Shown here piece after piece: positions 47,618 to 59,732 of a DNA stretch of 64,000 nt. Every line of letters begins with the position of its first letter. Position 1 is the first letter of the stretch. The notes under the pieces are model-generated. The model saw only the letters and a list, made by a program, of their open reading frames with translations, was not told the DNA's origin and ran no database searches. Source of the DNA: Syncephalis fuscata. Lineage: Eukaryota; Zoopagomycota; Zoopagomycetes; Zoopagales; Piptocephalidaceae. Position numbers and translations under genes: made by a program. The DNA lies in contig JAHLTZ010000056.1 in the NCBI GenBank assembly GCA_025786725.1, positions 31,745-95,744 on the forward strand. The letters are read 5' to 3'.

Positions 47618-48175
47618 TCATAATATAGTAGAAATGGTAGAGTAGGAGCTAATAATAGTTATAAGCGCCTGAGCAAGTCCCCACATGAACGGGACCCATG
47701 GTGACATACGGAAGTAGCCGGCGTCGTAGATGGCGCCCAGGACAATGCCTTGTTTTGCAATAGGTCAGTAATATGCATTGGCCAAGGTGCCATAAGTACT
47801 TACCAGCGACTGTACCGCCGATAATCGCGCCCAATGCGCCTAATAGACCGAACAACAGTGGAGGTGCCCAAAAATAAGGGCGGCCTCGTAACGATAGCAT
47901 TGCCCATAGACCAGCAAGGAAATAGATCGAGCAGACAAATATCAGCGTCCAGATCAGTGTAAAGTGCCATACTTCTAACAATGACCTTTATATTAATACA
48001 TTACGGCCACCCTCCGCCAAATAAATTGCTTACCGGATTTATAAAGTAGATCATGACTAGCCGCGCCTTTGGTCGGCCAGTAAAGCGACGGAAATGGTGC
48101 TGTTACATAACCAGCTGGTGGAAAGAACGAAGTAGTATCCCCGTATGTATTCTTAATACTTGGACTATCCTCCAT
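47618..48175 (-). CDS. TMEM170: TMEM170-like integral membrane protein, 147 aa
   Basis: Three exons: 48034-48175, 47804-47974 and 47618-47748, all in phase. The family is a small ER/nuclear-envelope membrane protein; human TMEM170A is reported to influence ER sheet and nuclear pore formation. Three hydrophobic segments are seen: WHFTLIWTLIFVCSIYFLAG, APPLLFGLLGALGAIIGGTVAG and MWGLAQALITIISS. The pattern AGLWAMLSLRGRPYFW plus LLFGLLGALGAIIGG and GLILGAIYDAGYF-like IVLGAIYDAGYFRMSPW matches the family layout. The second exon must use the acceptor at 47975 (TTAG); using the earlier AG adds a stop. The N-terminal 45 residues are soluble and Pro/Ser-rich. Confidence 0.85.
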
Positions 48176-48363
48176 GTTTCAATACATGGTATGCACCAGC
48201 TAAATAAAGATCAATGCAATTATACGCTCAAGGTATGCAAGTAATATATTTATAGTAGTATTTTATAAAATTTGAAAAAGGAATTGCGATGAAACAACAA
48301 TAAGCACAACAACGAAATAGGTATATTCCCCTACAAACAAATCACGTGATAGAAACACTATAC

Positions 48364-50467
48364 TTATCGACGAGATAGGCCAGTATAGCGACGTGGTGTA
48401 AGTGGCTCTTCCTTCTTAATTACGACCGGTTCATCCAATAGCGCATTTGGCGTAACTGTACGTGTCGATCTAGCTCTTGTCGCTGATGTTGTTGCTGTTT
48501 TGGCAACTGTATTGGCTGTCGATGCTACTTTAGCTTTGGACTGACGTGTTACAACACTTGGATGTACCATACGTGATGTCTGAATATCAGGACGACGATC
48601 ACTAGCCCGTCTAGACGAAGAATGTTGACATTTTTCTACGTTTGTAGATGGTGGCGGTGGTAATGTAGCAGTCGGTGTTGTAGCACTAATCATCAAATTA
48701 GTTATTAATATGTATTAAATAAAATTAAGTCAATTAAACTAGCGATTAAGTATAATTGTATTTACTTACGGTGCATTCTTCACCTCAATAGCTCGGCGCT
48801 GTTTACGATAACTATCAAGTAGTGTATGGACACGATTTGCCGCTGCAGCACTGGCGTTTCTCTTTGGCGTTGTACGTTGAGGTACAGGCTTGGAACTCTA
48901 AATAAATTACCACAATATTAATTGGTAATAAATGTGAATTTAGTTTAATTCACCTGTAATACTGGTGGTGCAGGCGAGTCATTTTGAGGCAATAATCTGG
49001 GTGAAGTGCCATTAAGCCAACGCTAAAAAACAATTATAAATATTCTATGTTATTATTATATATTGCTATTACTACAAAACAGTACTTACTTCAATTGCTT
49101 CTGTTTCTTTATCACCAAGTGTATCAAATAGAAATGGATCTTTAGAATGCTGAACATTTGGTGTACGTGTATCATTCTCTAATGGCATATCAAATAATCG
49201 AGGCCGTTTAGGCGTGCGACCAGCAAGTTCTGTATTACATTTAGGCTCGACTTGGACACGACGTGCCGTGGTGGGCCTAGTTTGTTCAGCTGGATTAGGC
49301 GTCGTCCCAGCAAATGCTGTAGCCAAACTGGGTGTTGAATCGCCTTTAGACCGGCTTACACGCCTAATAGGTCTCTTTGGCGTATCACCTGTAGCCAATC
49401 GTACTTTATCCTTGGCAACAACATGCAAAGCACTACGTCTTAATTCATGCTTGGGTATAAATGGCGATAAAGATTTATAATCTTTGTTTTTATTGTCTAA
49501 TTAAACGATTAAATTAATAATTGCATATCTATACTATTCATTCTTGCTTTACTACTCTACCTGGGCTCGGCTTTGATGATGTTTGCACAATAGCACGTAC
49601 TTTGCCCATACCGGCAGCACTGGTCATCCACTGAGTTGATTGAATACGTTTCGGTTTGAAAACTACGTGTGATAGCGAGTTTTCTAACTGTTTATTCAAT
49701 TTGACTGTTTCTAATTAGTTTGATACGTTTCAAAATATACTACATGTATATACTGTAACAGTAACCGTAACTTACTCTCATGACCTGTTGATTGCTTTAG
49801 AACCTGAAGCAAAGCATTTGTTTGATCTGAAACGTGTTGTTTACCATCAATGCGTTGGTGGCGATATTGGTTGTTGTTGTTGTTGTTGTTATTGTTTGAT
49901 AGCGGAGAAAGTGGCGCGCGTTTAACAATGCCACCACGTCCATTGGCCCGTAATGGATTTTTGATGAGTGGTTCGGTTCGCAAGCCAGCACCGCCCTTCC
50001 AATGCATCTTCTTTTTGTTATGCGCCTGACAACACAAGCAATTATAATGATAGCAATTATGTTATGTTAATAATAAGCACTCCTGCATAGCACTATTGTT
50101 ATGGCTGCAATCATAACTTGGTACAGCTTACCGTCTTTTCTTGCAAGGGTAGATGTTTTGTTGGCTGTAATAGTTGATTAAAATCACTAGCCGTTAATTC
50201 ACTTTCACAAAGACTATTGCCTGGATCAAAGTATTTTAATTGATCACCAAATACACCAGTCAAGTAGGTGCACAAATCATCAAATTCTTTGTTCGCACTA
50301 GCCCGCGCCCGCGATACCATATCTGCAAACGATGAAAGTAACGAGGCGGGCTGTTCTCTTGGCTGTTGCTCCACTCGAGATTCCGACGGCTGACGTTTTG
50401 TTCGCGACACTTTGGCGCGCCGAACTGACTCCGCCGTAGCCATTACTTCTCGCGATGGCTCGTTCAT
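48364..50467 (-). CDS. Disordered basic protein with CDK-type sites, 553 aa, family unknown
   Basis: Seven exons assemble in phase: 50132-50467, 49776-50025, 49561-49710, 49090-49496, 48954-49022, 48770-48897 and 48364-48685. I do not recognise a domain. The start is ATG at 50467 (the open frame runs a little further up to a TTG). The N-terminus is basic; residues 45-110 may form a small helical module (SLLSSFADMVSRARASANKE, LCTYLTGVFGDQLKYF). Next come NKKKMHWKGGAGLRTEPLI, RGGIVKRAPLSPL and an Asn run. The rest is disordered with repeated full CDK sites: DTPKRP, RTPKRP, TTPKRN, LTPRRY. Near the end VVIKKEEP fits a SUMO site. This composition fits a nuclear, cell-cycle-regulated protein, by inference only. 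It is transcribed divergently from the REEP-like gene. Confidence 0.75.
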
Positions 50468-50914
50468 TATAAAACAAAGACTGTCCAAGTTAACAACAAG
50501 ATGTCAATAAGATCAAGGATATACGCAATAAACACGTTTCCTATAAGTGCAATAGTGATTGAATTTGACCAAAACTGTGGAATCGTAGTATTTGAAGAAA
50601 AGATGGCTGTAGTGTAAGTAAAAGACCAAACACGCACACGTCATTTGTGAAATAGTAAAAATAAACAAGTCATCGACGGTGTGTGTGTGTGTGTGTGTGT
50701 GGTGTAATTCGCCTTTTAATTACCTTGATTATTACCGTTCTTGATTATTATTATTATTATTATTAAACCACATTTTTCCTTTGGTAATATTGATCAAAGT
50801 ATTTTCCTTTTATCATCTATCGTCGGTGTTGGTATTACTGTCACCTTTAGTTTATAGTGTGGCGATAATAGGATAAAGCGCATGCAATAGGCGTGGCACG
50901 TTGTTATAATCGAT
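50468..50914. other. Divergent promoter with microsatellites
   Basis: About 450 bases between two divergent genes. It has a (GT)n run at 50679-50701 and an (ATT)n run at about 50744-50764. A short ATG-initiated peptide at 50603 with a GTAAGT donor could be an upstream exon, but joining it is not needed for the downstream gene. Confidence 0.5.
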
Positions 50915-53269
50915 ATGAGCCTGCTCTATACAGTGGTTAAATCGCTTGGGTAATTATTGGCTTGTATTTAAAGATCGCGCTTCTAATACAGCTCCATAGG
51001 GTCTCAGTATCTATTTATCGCTCATTCAAGGCATTAAAGCATAGACAAGCAGCTGATCGTCGTGGCTGGTTGCAATTCTGGCTAACTGTTGTATGTCTAC
51101 AACAGGCAGAGGGATTTGCTGATTGGTTATGCTTTTGGCAAGTGACATTAGTTTACAAGACAATATACAAGCATCTAACTAACACATGATATACACATAG
51201 GCTACCTTTCTACGATGAGCTGAAGGCATTGGCTGTATTATGGTTGATTATCTCTGGCACTTGGGTAAGTCAATCTGAGTAGGCTATTTGCTGGTTGATT
51301 GCTAATTAATCTAATAGGGTGCTACTGTACTGTATCATACAAGTGTCCGGCCTTTTATTGCTGTTCATGAAAAATTCGTTGATTATTATGTGACAGGGGC
51401 AAGTATTATATGTGTATATGTAAAGTGAAGAGCAATACTAATAGTTGATTATAGTATGGATCATTTGTATGGCGTGTAGTGGCGTGGATTGGTGGCAAAA
51501 TATGGCATAATAGTATAGCACTTGGACGACTAATTTTAATGAGAGTAAGTTGATTTGTGTATATGTAAATTATAATTAATTAATTAATTAATTTAATTAA
51601 CTATAGCCATTGAAGAAACAAAATGTGCCATCGCCCAAACTACAAGGAAACGAGAAAGGCGTCGTGGTAAAGAGAAGCGCGTTGAATTTGCACCAGAAAT
51701 GGATGAGGCATCACAATTGGCACCTCCATCACCATTACCAAATAGTTACATTTACCGGGTATGCCTCGTGGCACTACTTATCGTCGAGCGGCAAAAGCAG
51801 TAGAGAAGGAACGGCAGCGTACATACGGATCACGTTTGCCATCACTGCCATCTTCTGCACAACGCACAATACCCAATCGACCTGCTTATCAAATTGGCTC
51901 TCCAGCAAGTCATGGTTATTATAACAACGGACGTCATCCGGCAACACCAATAGCCTATGACGGTAAACGTAAGAAGCTAACACCGGCTGTTGCTCGTCTT
52001 CGAGACCAATACTCAGCCCCATCGCCTAAAGCATCATCTCAGCCATTATGGGCGGCACCTACTAGTGCCCATGCACTTCCTCTACATCGTCGAACAAACC
52101 TACGTATGAGTGCTCAGCCAACACCGATCAATCCATTATTAACATCGCCTTTGGCTGGTCGTTCTACACGTCGAACCAACACTGAACGCTTACCAATGTT
52201 TCCCGAACTTGGTCTACTTGATGACGACAATGAAGGTCCATTAGCAATATCCACTCCATCACGTCCTTTACGAAAGCACAGAACCCAAGCGGCAATGCCA
52301 TCGCCATTCTTAGTGGATAGCAATGCTGTGGAATATACTCCATTCTCTTTATCATTGGCCAATAAACAGGTTGACACTTCTATATCACTACCAGGCGTAC
52401 CAGGCGACTTTCCAACACCAGTGGCGCGTAAACGGCCTGCATCGGATGAGGAACAGCTACCACCACCACCGCCACAGCAATTACCATCAATCAATGATAG
52501 AAAACGTGCCAAGCATCGGGTCGCTTTATTGCAACAGAAACGACCTCATACGGCAGTTGATGTTATTGATAGTGAAAAGACTAATGCTGAACCTAAACGA
52601 CCACGATCCAATAGTGAAGTTGAACGGGAAATGTTATTTAACGTGGATACCGCAACATCGATAGAAGAAGAGAACGAAGAAAAAGAGAATGAAGAATTGG
52701 CTGATACTACTCCAGTACTGCCTAAACGACCAGTAATGCCATCACGGCTCAAGGAAGTGGCACATGATACAGATATGAAAAATAAGCTAGATGGATTAAA
52801 CGAAACAGATACGGCAAGTAATACATTTGTCCAAGCAAAAGAGTCTGTAATTATGATTGGAGATACAACAGAAGAAGAAACAGAAGAGCTTAATGATGCT
52901 ATTGAGGATGATATAGAAGAAGAAGAAGAAGGTCCAGTTACAGTTGATCTGCCATTAAATGTAGCTATAAGTAGTGAAAGTGAAGTAGATGATGAAAGAA
53001 AAGATGCTACGTATACAGAAGAACAAGCAGAAGCTGAAATGTCAGAATCAGATTTTGATATTGATCCGATGAAACGACGAAATTCTGGAAAATCGCGCTA
53101 TTTATCATTGCCAAAAATCGACTTTTCATCAGCACCTCAACAGGAAGAGACGGAAGTAACAGCAGTACCAACAACAACGACAACAGATGCAATCGACAAT
53201 GATATAACACCGAAACAAAAAAAGCAAAATACAAAAGCACGCCGACGTCGTTCATCAAAGCTTAATTAA
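50915..53269 (+). CDS. TB2/DP1/HVA22 (REEP/Yop1-like) ER protein with a long disordered tail
   Basis: Family members bend ER membranes into tubules. Exons: 50915-50949, 51000-51137, 51201-51264, 51318-51398, 51455-51544, 51607-51666 and 51746-53269. The domain reads SLLYTVVKSLGVSVSIYRSF, KALKHRQAADRRGWLQFWL, EGFADWLCFWLPFYDELKAL, GATVLYHTSVRPFIAVHEKF. Two introns (51138-51200 and 51399-51454) use GC donors (GGGCAAGT and TGGCAAGT); only these keep the frame and the family alignment. After the domain come VWRVVAWIGGKIW and then over 500 residues of disordered sequence, basic and Pro/Ser-rich first, strongly acidic later (EEENEEKENEEL, DDIEEEEEGP), ending KARRRRSSKLN. The usual family length is 150-250, so the tail is exceptional. 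Around 51667-51750 the intron model removes a stretch that also reads like coding (KRVEFAPEMDEASQLAPPSP) in another frame, so this junction is uncertain. Confidence 0.8.
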
Positions 53270-53575
53270 TAAATATACAAGTGTGTACATCAATAAAGAG
53301 ATACTCATATATTGCTAAAAGATTAGAATATGGTCACTTTTTATTGTTATTGGTGTTGTTGTTTATTTGTTTGCTATAAAATAGTTATAATAATACTATT
53401 CATTAACAAAGCCATTATTTTTATTTCTTAGCATTATTGCTGCCATTCAATTTCCTTATTCCGCCTTTTATCCGTTTGTCACCTCCTCTTTACTGGATTC
53501 CTCCCTCGTTCTTTTCTTTCTTGCTATCTATCTATCTACCTATCTATTATTGTTCAGTGTTATTGCTGCTTCAAT
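53270..53575. other. Short intergenic/promoter region
   Basis: About 300 bases; the second half is a C/T-rich tract with TCTATC repeats just before the NDUFA8 start, as in many fungal promoters. Confidence 0.5.
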
Positions 53576-54287
53576 ATGGCTACGCCCAACGATCCATTCC
53601 TTGCTACCCACGAATACAAGGAGAAGAATTCGTTGCCGTCATCGGTGCCAGCGGTCGATGAGATTGGCGCGACCAGTGCTCCACTAACCTCGGCAGCGTT
53701 TTTTATCGGTGCTCATTGTAAGGCATACAACGAGGATTTCATGCTATGCAAGGCTGAAAACGGCGATCCAGCTCATTGTTTGAAAGAAGGTCGCAAAGTG
53801 ACCCGTTGCGCTGCTGATGTGTAAGTTGCCAGAATGAACGCGTTATTATCGCTATATATGTATGTATATATGTATCTACAGTGACCACTCCACTGTGTCT
53901 ATATTATACTTGATAGCTACATAACATACGCGCTTCCGTGTATTATATACTTGTTATATATAAATATTTATATTATATATTTGTTTGTTCTATACATTCT
54001 AGGATTCGTCAGTTGCGTGCCAATTGTGCTGAAGAATTCGAACGCCACTGGAAGTGTTTAAACGAACATAACTTGGAGTTACCGGGCTGTCGATCGGAGG
54101 AACGACCCCTCAACGACTGTGCCTTTTCCAAATTGGTATGTAAATGGTCGCGACTATAGCTACTGATGCTATTGGCGATATGATGATGGTGTATTAACAA
54201 TGGAAATAGGGTCTTAAAAAAGTGATTCCAGGTAGTTCTCCACACTCGGCACCGATACACGAGAAGAAAAAGCCATATTATAGTTAG
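53576..54287 (+). CDS. NDUFA8: NADH:ubiquinone oxidoreductase 19-kDa subunit (NDUFA8 type)
   Basis: Accessory subunit of respiratory complex I, on the intermembrane-space side, imported and oxidised by the Mia40 pathway. Three exons: 53576-53820, 54003-54135 and 54210-54287, giving 151 aa. Two twin CX9C motifs are exact: C-KAYNEDFML-C with C-LKEGRKVTR-C, and C-AEEFERHWK-C with C-RSEERPLND-C. The N-terminus SLPSSVPAVDEIGATSAPLT and the AFSKLGLKKVIPG end also match the family. The Pro-rich C-terminus is short. No mitochondrial presequence is expected or seen. Presence of this gene shows that the organism has complex I, which excludes budding yeasts that have lost it. Confidence 0.95.
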
Positions 54288-56411
54288 GATAAAGCCACTG
54301 GCGAATCTTTAGAGGATGTTATTTTGGTGCTTCAGCCTTTAATAAAGATGCTTAAGAAACATTACTAATCAATGAACGCGTATTATAGAATGCAACCAAT
54401 TGTTTTAGTCTTTATCTAGCTGTTTAAGGCTTTTAATAATACCTTTCAACAAATAGTTTATAAAACAACTTAAATATATAACGATAATTTATAGCAATAA
54501 TAAATGATAGATATAAAAGTGTAATTTTTCAAGTTTGTAAATATGCAGAAATATGATTAATTAGTATAAAGACTTTGAAATCATTGATAATAGTTGCACA
54601 GTTAAATGTACACATTAAATGATTAACTATAAATGGTTAATTTATGTTGAGATAATATTGTTGTATTAAATTAGTGTTAAGGTATTGTGTAGTTAGCAAT
54701 TGTGTAATTGAAGAGTGATATTGTTTATTAAATAGTAATAACAGTCTGTGCCATATCAGTAAATAACGTACACGTATTTATATAGCTATTTTAGTTGCAA
54801 AATACTTTTTATAATCATTATATTGTCAAATTGAAACAAACAATACATTAAGATTAGTAGAATACCATTTGTAGTAATTTAATTAACCATAGAATATTCA
54901 TGCTAAGAATATCATATTATAATAGGTTTGGCTTGGTCTAATATGTAATATAATTACACTAAATAATAAAACAATAGCAGTAAAACGTAAGGTAAAAGTA
55001 TTAATTTACAGGAGCTAATGTACTTTGACTCTCTAGTTTTAAACTAGAAACAAAAAATCAATAGCTTGAATATTAAATTGTCAATCAGTTTTACTACTAA
55101 CAATTGTTATTTGTTGAAGCAGTGTCATATCAATTTCAATCGAATTAACCAGTGTCAATTAATCTGCACTATTTCCAATATCAAATAGATATTAAATAGC
55201 ATTTCATGTTACAATAAAGTATAATAAATAAATGCTGATCCATATTATTGTTGCTATAAAGTATTCAAAGCATTATAATTTGATATTTAATATAGCTCAT
55301 CATCCAGTTCCACGTTTAGTAGAGCAGCAAATATGTAGTTTAATTAAGTAAAAAATGTCAACCTGGTCTTTTAACATTGGATCACATAAGTCTACTAATG
55401 AATTAATTACTAATATGAAGCTATTATAATTTGACTCATATATTTTTTATTTACTCATTTCATCTCATTTTCTTAATACTTTTAGACATAATTAAATATT
55501 ATTCATTACTATAACGTGTATAATATTGCATCCAGCATTAATTAATTCATGTTTAATTATCAGTGCGGTAATGTAATTAATTAGTCATCTTTGTCGTTGC
55601 TTTAATATATATATATATATTGTCATTATGATATTAATCGTTCAAAATGCCATTTATTTAGTCAGATTGGCTATAAGGAAGTGGCTGTTTAATAAACAGC
55701 TTTTATAATAATTATATTAATCTTAATCTTACATCACAAATATACCCAAAATGCAATACTAAAATATTAGAAAATAGAAGAGACCATTTAGATGCAAGAA
55801 TCCATGCTGTACGTAGATGCAATAACAACAAATGCGGAACGATATGGAATCGTGATCAACGACTTTTATTAATACTTGATCAATTTTTTACACATAGCCA
55901 ACAACAATGAACGGTCTTAATATCTCAAAGAAATCAAATAGAATGTTACATTGTTTATTTAAAAGTTTAATATTATTAACACAATGTTATACTACATTTA
56001 ATTATATTCTATGGAAATGACAATGTTATTATTATATTACATTAATATTTATTATAAATGATGATTTAAACACAAATTAATCCAATCAACTTGTCAACTA
56101 TTTAAATCGTTACAATTGATTGCGCAAATGATTTACTGCTTGGGAAGTCAAAGTACAGTTTAATCAATTAATCAGCTTGTTACTTATTAGCAAAAGTTAA
56201 AGAAAATAAAGTTTTAGCTTTATATTGATAGCACACAGTAATTACTTCATTAAAGTAGTTTTAACACAGTGTTTAATAAACCGAAAGATTGCAATTATAA
56301 ATCATTAATGAGTGTAGTTCGCACAGAAATAACACTGGCATTAAAAAGGCATTAAGGAAACAAAATTGAAATAACACGCATGCGCAAGTATTAGTTTGTC
56401 ATTACTAATAT
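54288..56411. other. 2.1-kb AT-rich gene desert
   Basis: Very AT-rich with stops in all frames; an (AT)n run lies at about 55604-55620. No coding or RNA feature is seen. Confidence 0.6.
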
Positions 56412-57900
56412 TTAATGACTGACAACAGATTTCATCAACTGAGCCTCCAATGGAGAGGAAGCGATGGCTTGCTTGGAACTGAATAGCAAATCGATTTCTT
56501 CGAGCGATTTTCCTTTGGTTTCTGGTACACAGAAGTAGACCCAGATGCACATCGTGACTAAGAAACCAACCAAGATTAGGTAGAAGCCCCAACCGATCTT
56601 GTCCATGATCAATGGAGAAAGTAGACCGACCAGGATGTTGAACAGCCAGTTAGAGGCAGTCGTAAGCGCAACAGCCTTGGCACGGATACCGAGTGGATAG
56701 ATTTCAGATGGAATGACCCAGCCAATTGGGCCCCAACTGAAGGCAAAGCCAGCAACAAATAGGCACATCATGACAAGACATACCCATGGAATGGCTGGAT
56801 TAGAGAAGTCTGGCTGATAAACGGCAACCAAGACAGAAAGAATAGTAAGCGCCGAAGCCATGATCACGTCGCCAGAGAGCAGCAGAGCACGACGACCAAC
56901 ACGATCGATCAAGTACATGCCAGGTAGAGTCATCACAACGTTGACTGCGCCAGAAATAGCAGTACCGAGTAGCGCGCTAGTCACTGAGGTAAAGCCAGCG
57001 CTTTTAAGAATGATGGGAGCGTAGTACATGACTACATTGATACCGGTAAGCTGTTGGAACATCTGAAGAATAACGCCAATGGCAACACGGCGCCACATGC
57101 CGTTGGCAATAAGGCCGCTCCAGCCGCTGTCGCCAACTTCGCGCTCGATACGGATAGCATCTTGAATTTCATCCAATTCCTGTTGAACAGAGCCGTTGAC
57201 GTCGTCACGGACACGTCGTAAGGCCTCTTCAGCCTCCTTAACACGGCCATGTGCCACCAACCAACGGGGCGAGTAAGGCATAAACAACATTGCAACAATC
57301 ATGCAGACAGAAAAGATCATTTGGATACCAAATGAAATACGGAAAGACGCCTCTCCCTGAATATTGGATGTACCAAGGTTGACAAGGAAAGAAATCAAAA
57401 TACCAATTGTAATAGTAAGCTGTTGGGACGTGACCAACGTACCTCGTTGCTCTTTCGGTGCTACTTCAGACAGGTAGAGAGGCACGACGGCAGACAATAT
57501 ACCAATGGCCAAACCTGCGACTACACGACCAATAATCAAGACTACGATAGTCTTAGAAATAGTTTGAAGCAAAGCTCCGACAGTAAAAACAGCTGCGCCA
57601 GCAATACATGAGATTTTACGGCCAAGTCGATCTGCAAAGCACAAATAAATTAGATAACATAATTTGATGATGTTAAAGCAGCTTACCCGAAATGTAAGAG
57701 GTGCACAAAGCGCCAATAAAGCAGCCAATTGTTAAAGATGAAACGATAAAGCCTTTAAGCAACTTGTCCTCCTCCGATTGGAAGAGAATTTGAAATGGTA
57801 TCATTTCCAGACATCCGCTAATCACGCCGACATCGAAGCCGAAAAGAAAACCGCCAATGGCGGAGGTAGCGGCCGTTACGGCCATAAATCCTTTACCCAT
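56412..57900 (-). CDS. Hexose transporter-like sugar porter, MFS superfamily, 477 aa
   Basis: Two exons, 57687-57900 and 56412-57631; the 55-nt intron sits at the shared phase-1 position (ISG/DRLGRK). This is the most canonical of the five porters: GGFLFGFDVGVISGCLEM, DRLGRKIS, IGRVVAGLAIGILSAVVPLY, YSPRWLVAHGRVKEAEEAL, FQQLTGINVVMYYAP, LIDRVGRRA, WGPIGWVIPSEIYPLGIRA and VPETKGKSLEEI. Both glutamines and the asparagine of QQLTGIN are present, so hexose transport is likely. Its codon use is less AT-biased (many GCC, GTC, AAG) than that of the other porters, which suggests higher expression. Confidence 0.95.
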
Positions 57901-59732
57901 GATGTAGAAAATAATCAGGGACTAATTTTAAATAAAAGACAACACCAGGAAGCACGTTACTGAGTTGTTTAGACGTTTCAATGATAATAATGTGCGGTTA
58001 AAGAAATAATTACTAACACTGCGAAGACGCGCTGTGCCAGCAAACAGTAACAAGAATAAATTGGGAGTTACAATAATAGAGGTGATAATCCGAGGGAAGA
58101 TGATGCTGTGGACTAACTTGTCTGTATCATAATAATCTATGGCTTTATATAACTATCTGATTTGGCCTACAGATACAGCGGGAAAGAGGCGAAACGAAGT
58201 AGGGACCAGTTTTTTCGTGAAACCTACCTGTATCGCCTATTGCAGCTCTGCTTTACAGGCGTACCGCGGGGTATAGTCAAATAGCTAGCCGGCCAAGGCA
58301 ACGATCCTGAGTGCTCTTGTTTGGCCTTTACGCCTTCATAGCTTCTGAAAAGCGCTCCACGTGTACATATTGATTCTCGTGGATTAAATAATTGCTTTAT
58401 TCTTCGCATTAATGGCATAGTGTTGTTGAACATTGTATTTGCTACATGCAACAAGCAAGAAAACACAGTCCCAGAAGCTTTATGCCCCCCTATTCTGACG
58501 GTGCAGGTGAAAAAACAAAGCCGTGCCGCCCAGTGGACGAGTGCGTGTATGTCCATTTGCCGACACCAATAGCTGCAGCCGTTGTACGCCTGTTGACCCA
58601 TTTTGGACAGATACCGCAAAAACATTTTTATTTTACACTGTTGCCAGCTTTTACGGATACAAAAATAGAATGTCATAAACGCAGATTAGGTTGAAAAGGA
58701 CATTTACGCACTTTCTAATATTTGCACATAGAAATGTACAAAATATGCATAAATGTCATTAGCAAAAAATGACCTTTTTGCCAAGCAGACATTTAAAATT
58801 ATTATGACGATTAATGTTGAACCACAACACATCGGTGGATGAAAACAAAGAAAGGACTTGGGCTGTGTTTGTTTCGGCACTTCCTAATGTCTCAATTGCG
58901 TGTAACTTGGACTTTTTGCTATACGCAAAATGGCACAATAAAAATTTGACATTAATAACCGATTGCCCAATGAAAAATATAATATTTATGGAACATATAA
59001 TGCATCACCCTCTCTACAAACTTTTGTGCCATTATTAGTCAGCTTCATCCTCCACGCGAACCCTCAACGTTATTGTTCAAGTCAAAGATAAACAATTAGA
59101 CATTAAATAAACAGTCTTTATTTTCCATGGCTGCTGTGACTATTTATGAAAGATATTGGCAAATATATTAATAATCAAATATTTCATTAAACTGATGGCA
59201 ATTTCTGTGCAACATGATGCTAATTTGATATGGCATTCAACACTTATAGACTTGATCTGTACAACTGCATTGTTGAATGATTTGATTAGCTGGTAGAGCT
59301 ACTATAAAGCTTTTATGATGATACTGAATAATGTATACAGTACACATGACATAAACGATTGCAGTAAGCTAAGCAATAATAGCGATGAGGAGTACTACAG
59401 CTCATTGCTAGACTCAAATTAGATGACAGAGTGCCATTGCACTTGTGCCCGCCCTGTGTTATTTCAGCTGAACTATTGTCAAATTCATATAAATAGTATA
59501 GCCACGCCAAGGAATACAATAAATTGTATTTAATACACTAAAATGTCCTTTTTATCACCATTCGACTCATAGCTATGCAAAGATATATATATGAACCAAT
59601 CAAGAAGCTTGGCATTGCAAATCTATGTAACCATGCGTGTTAGCTATGGCTTCATGTTTGCCGCCATTCTGCTCTTTTTGTCGCCCTGTTGTCGCTTTAT
59701 TGTTCTAGTATACAGCATTCACAGCACTAAAT
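57901..59732. other. Divergent intergenic region between two sugar porters
   Basis: About 1.8 kb, upstream of both flanking genes. The first 700 bases are less AT-rich. A minus-strand ORF at 58224-58676 has no motif and is Cys- and Arg-rich, as a chance frame would be. Confidence 0.5.

Noticed and set aside
58224-58676. 150-codon minus-strand ORF between two sugar porters
   Set aside because: Cys- and Arg-rich with no motif, no codon bias and no splice context; likely a chance frame in a less AT-rich patch.
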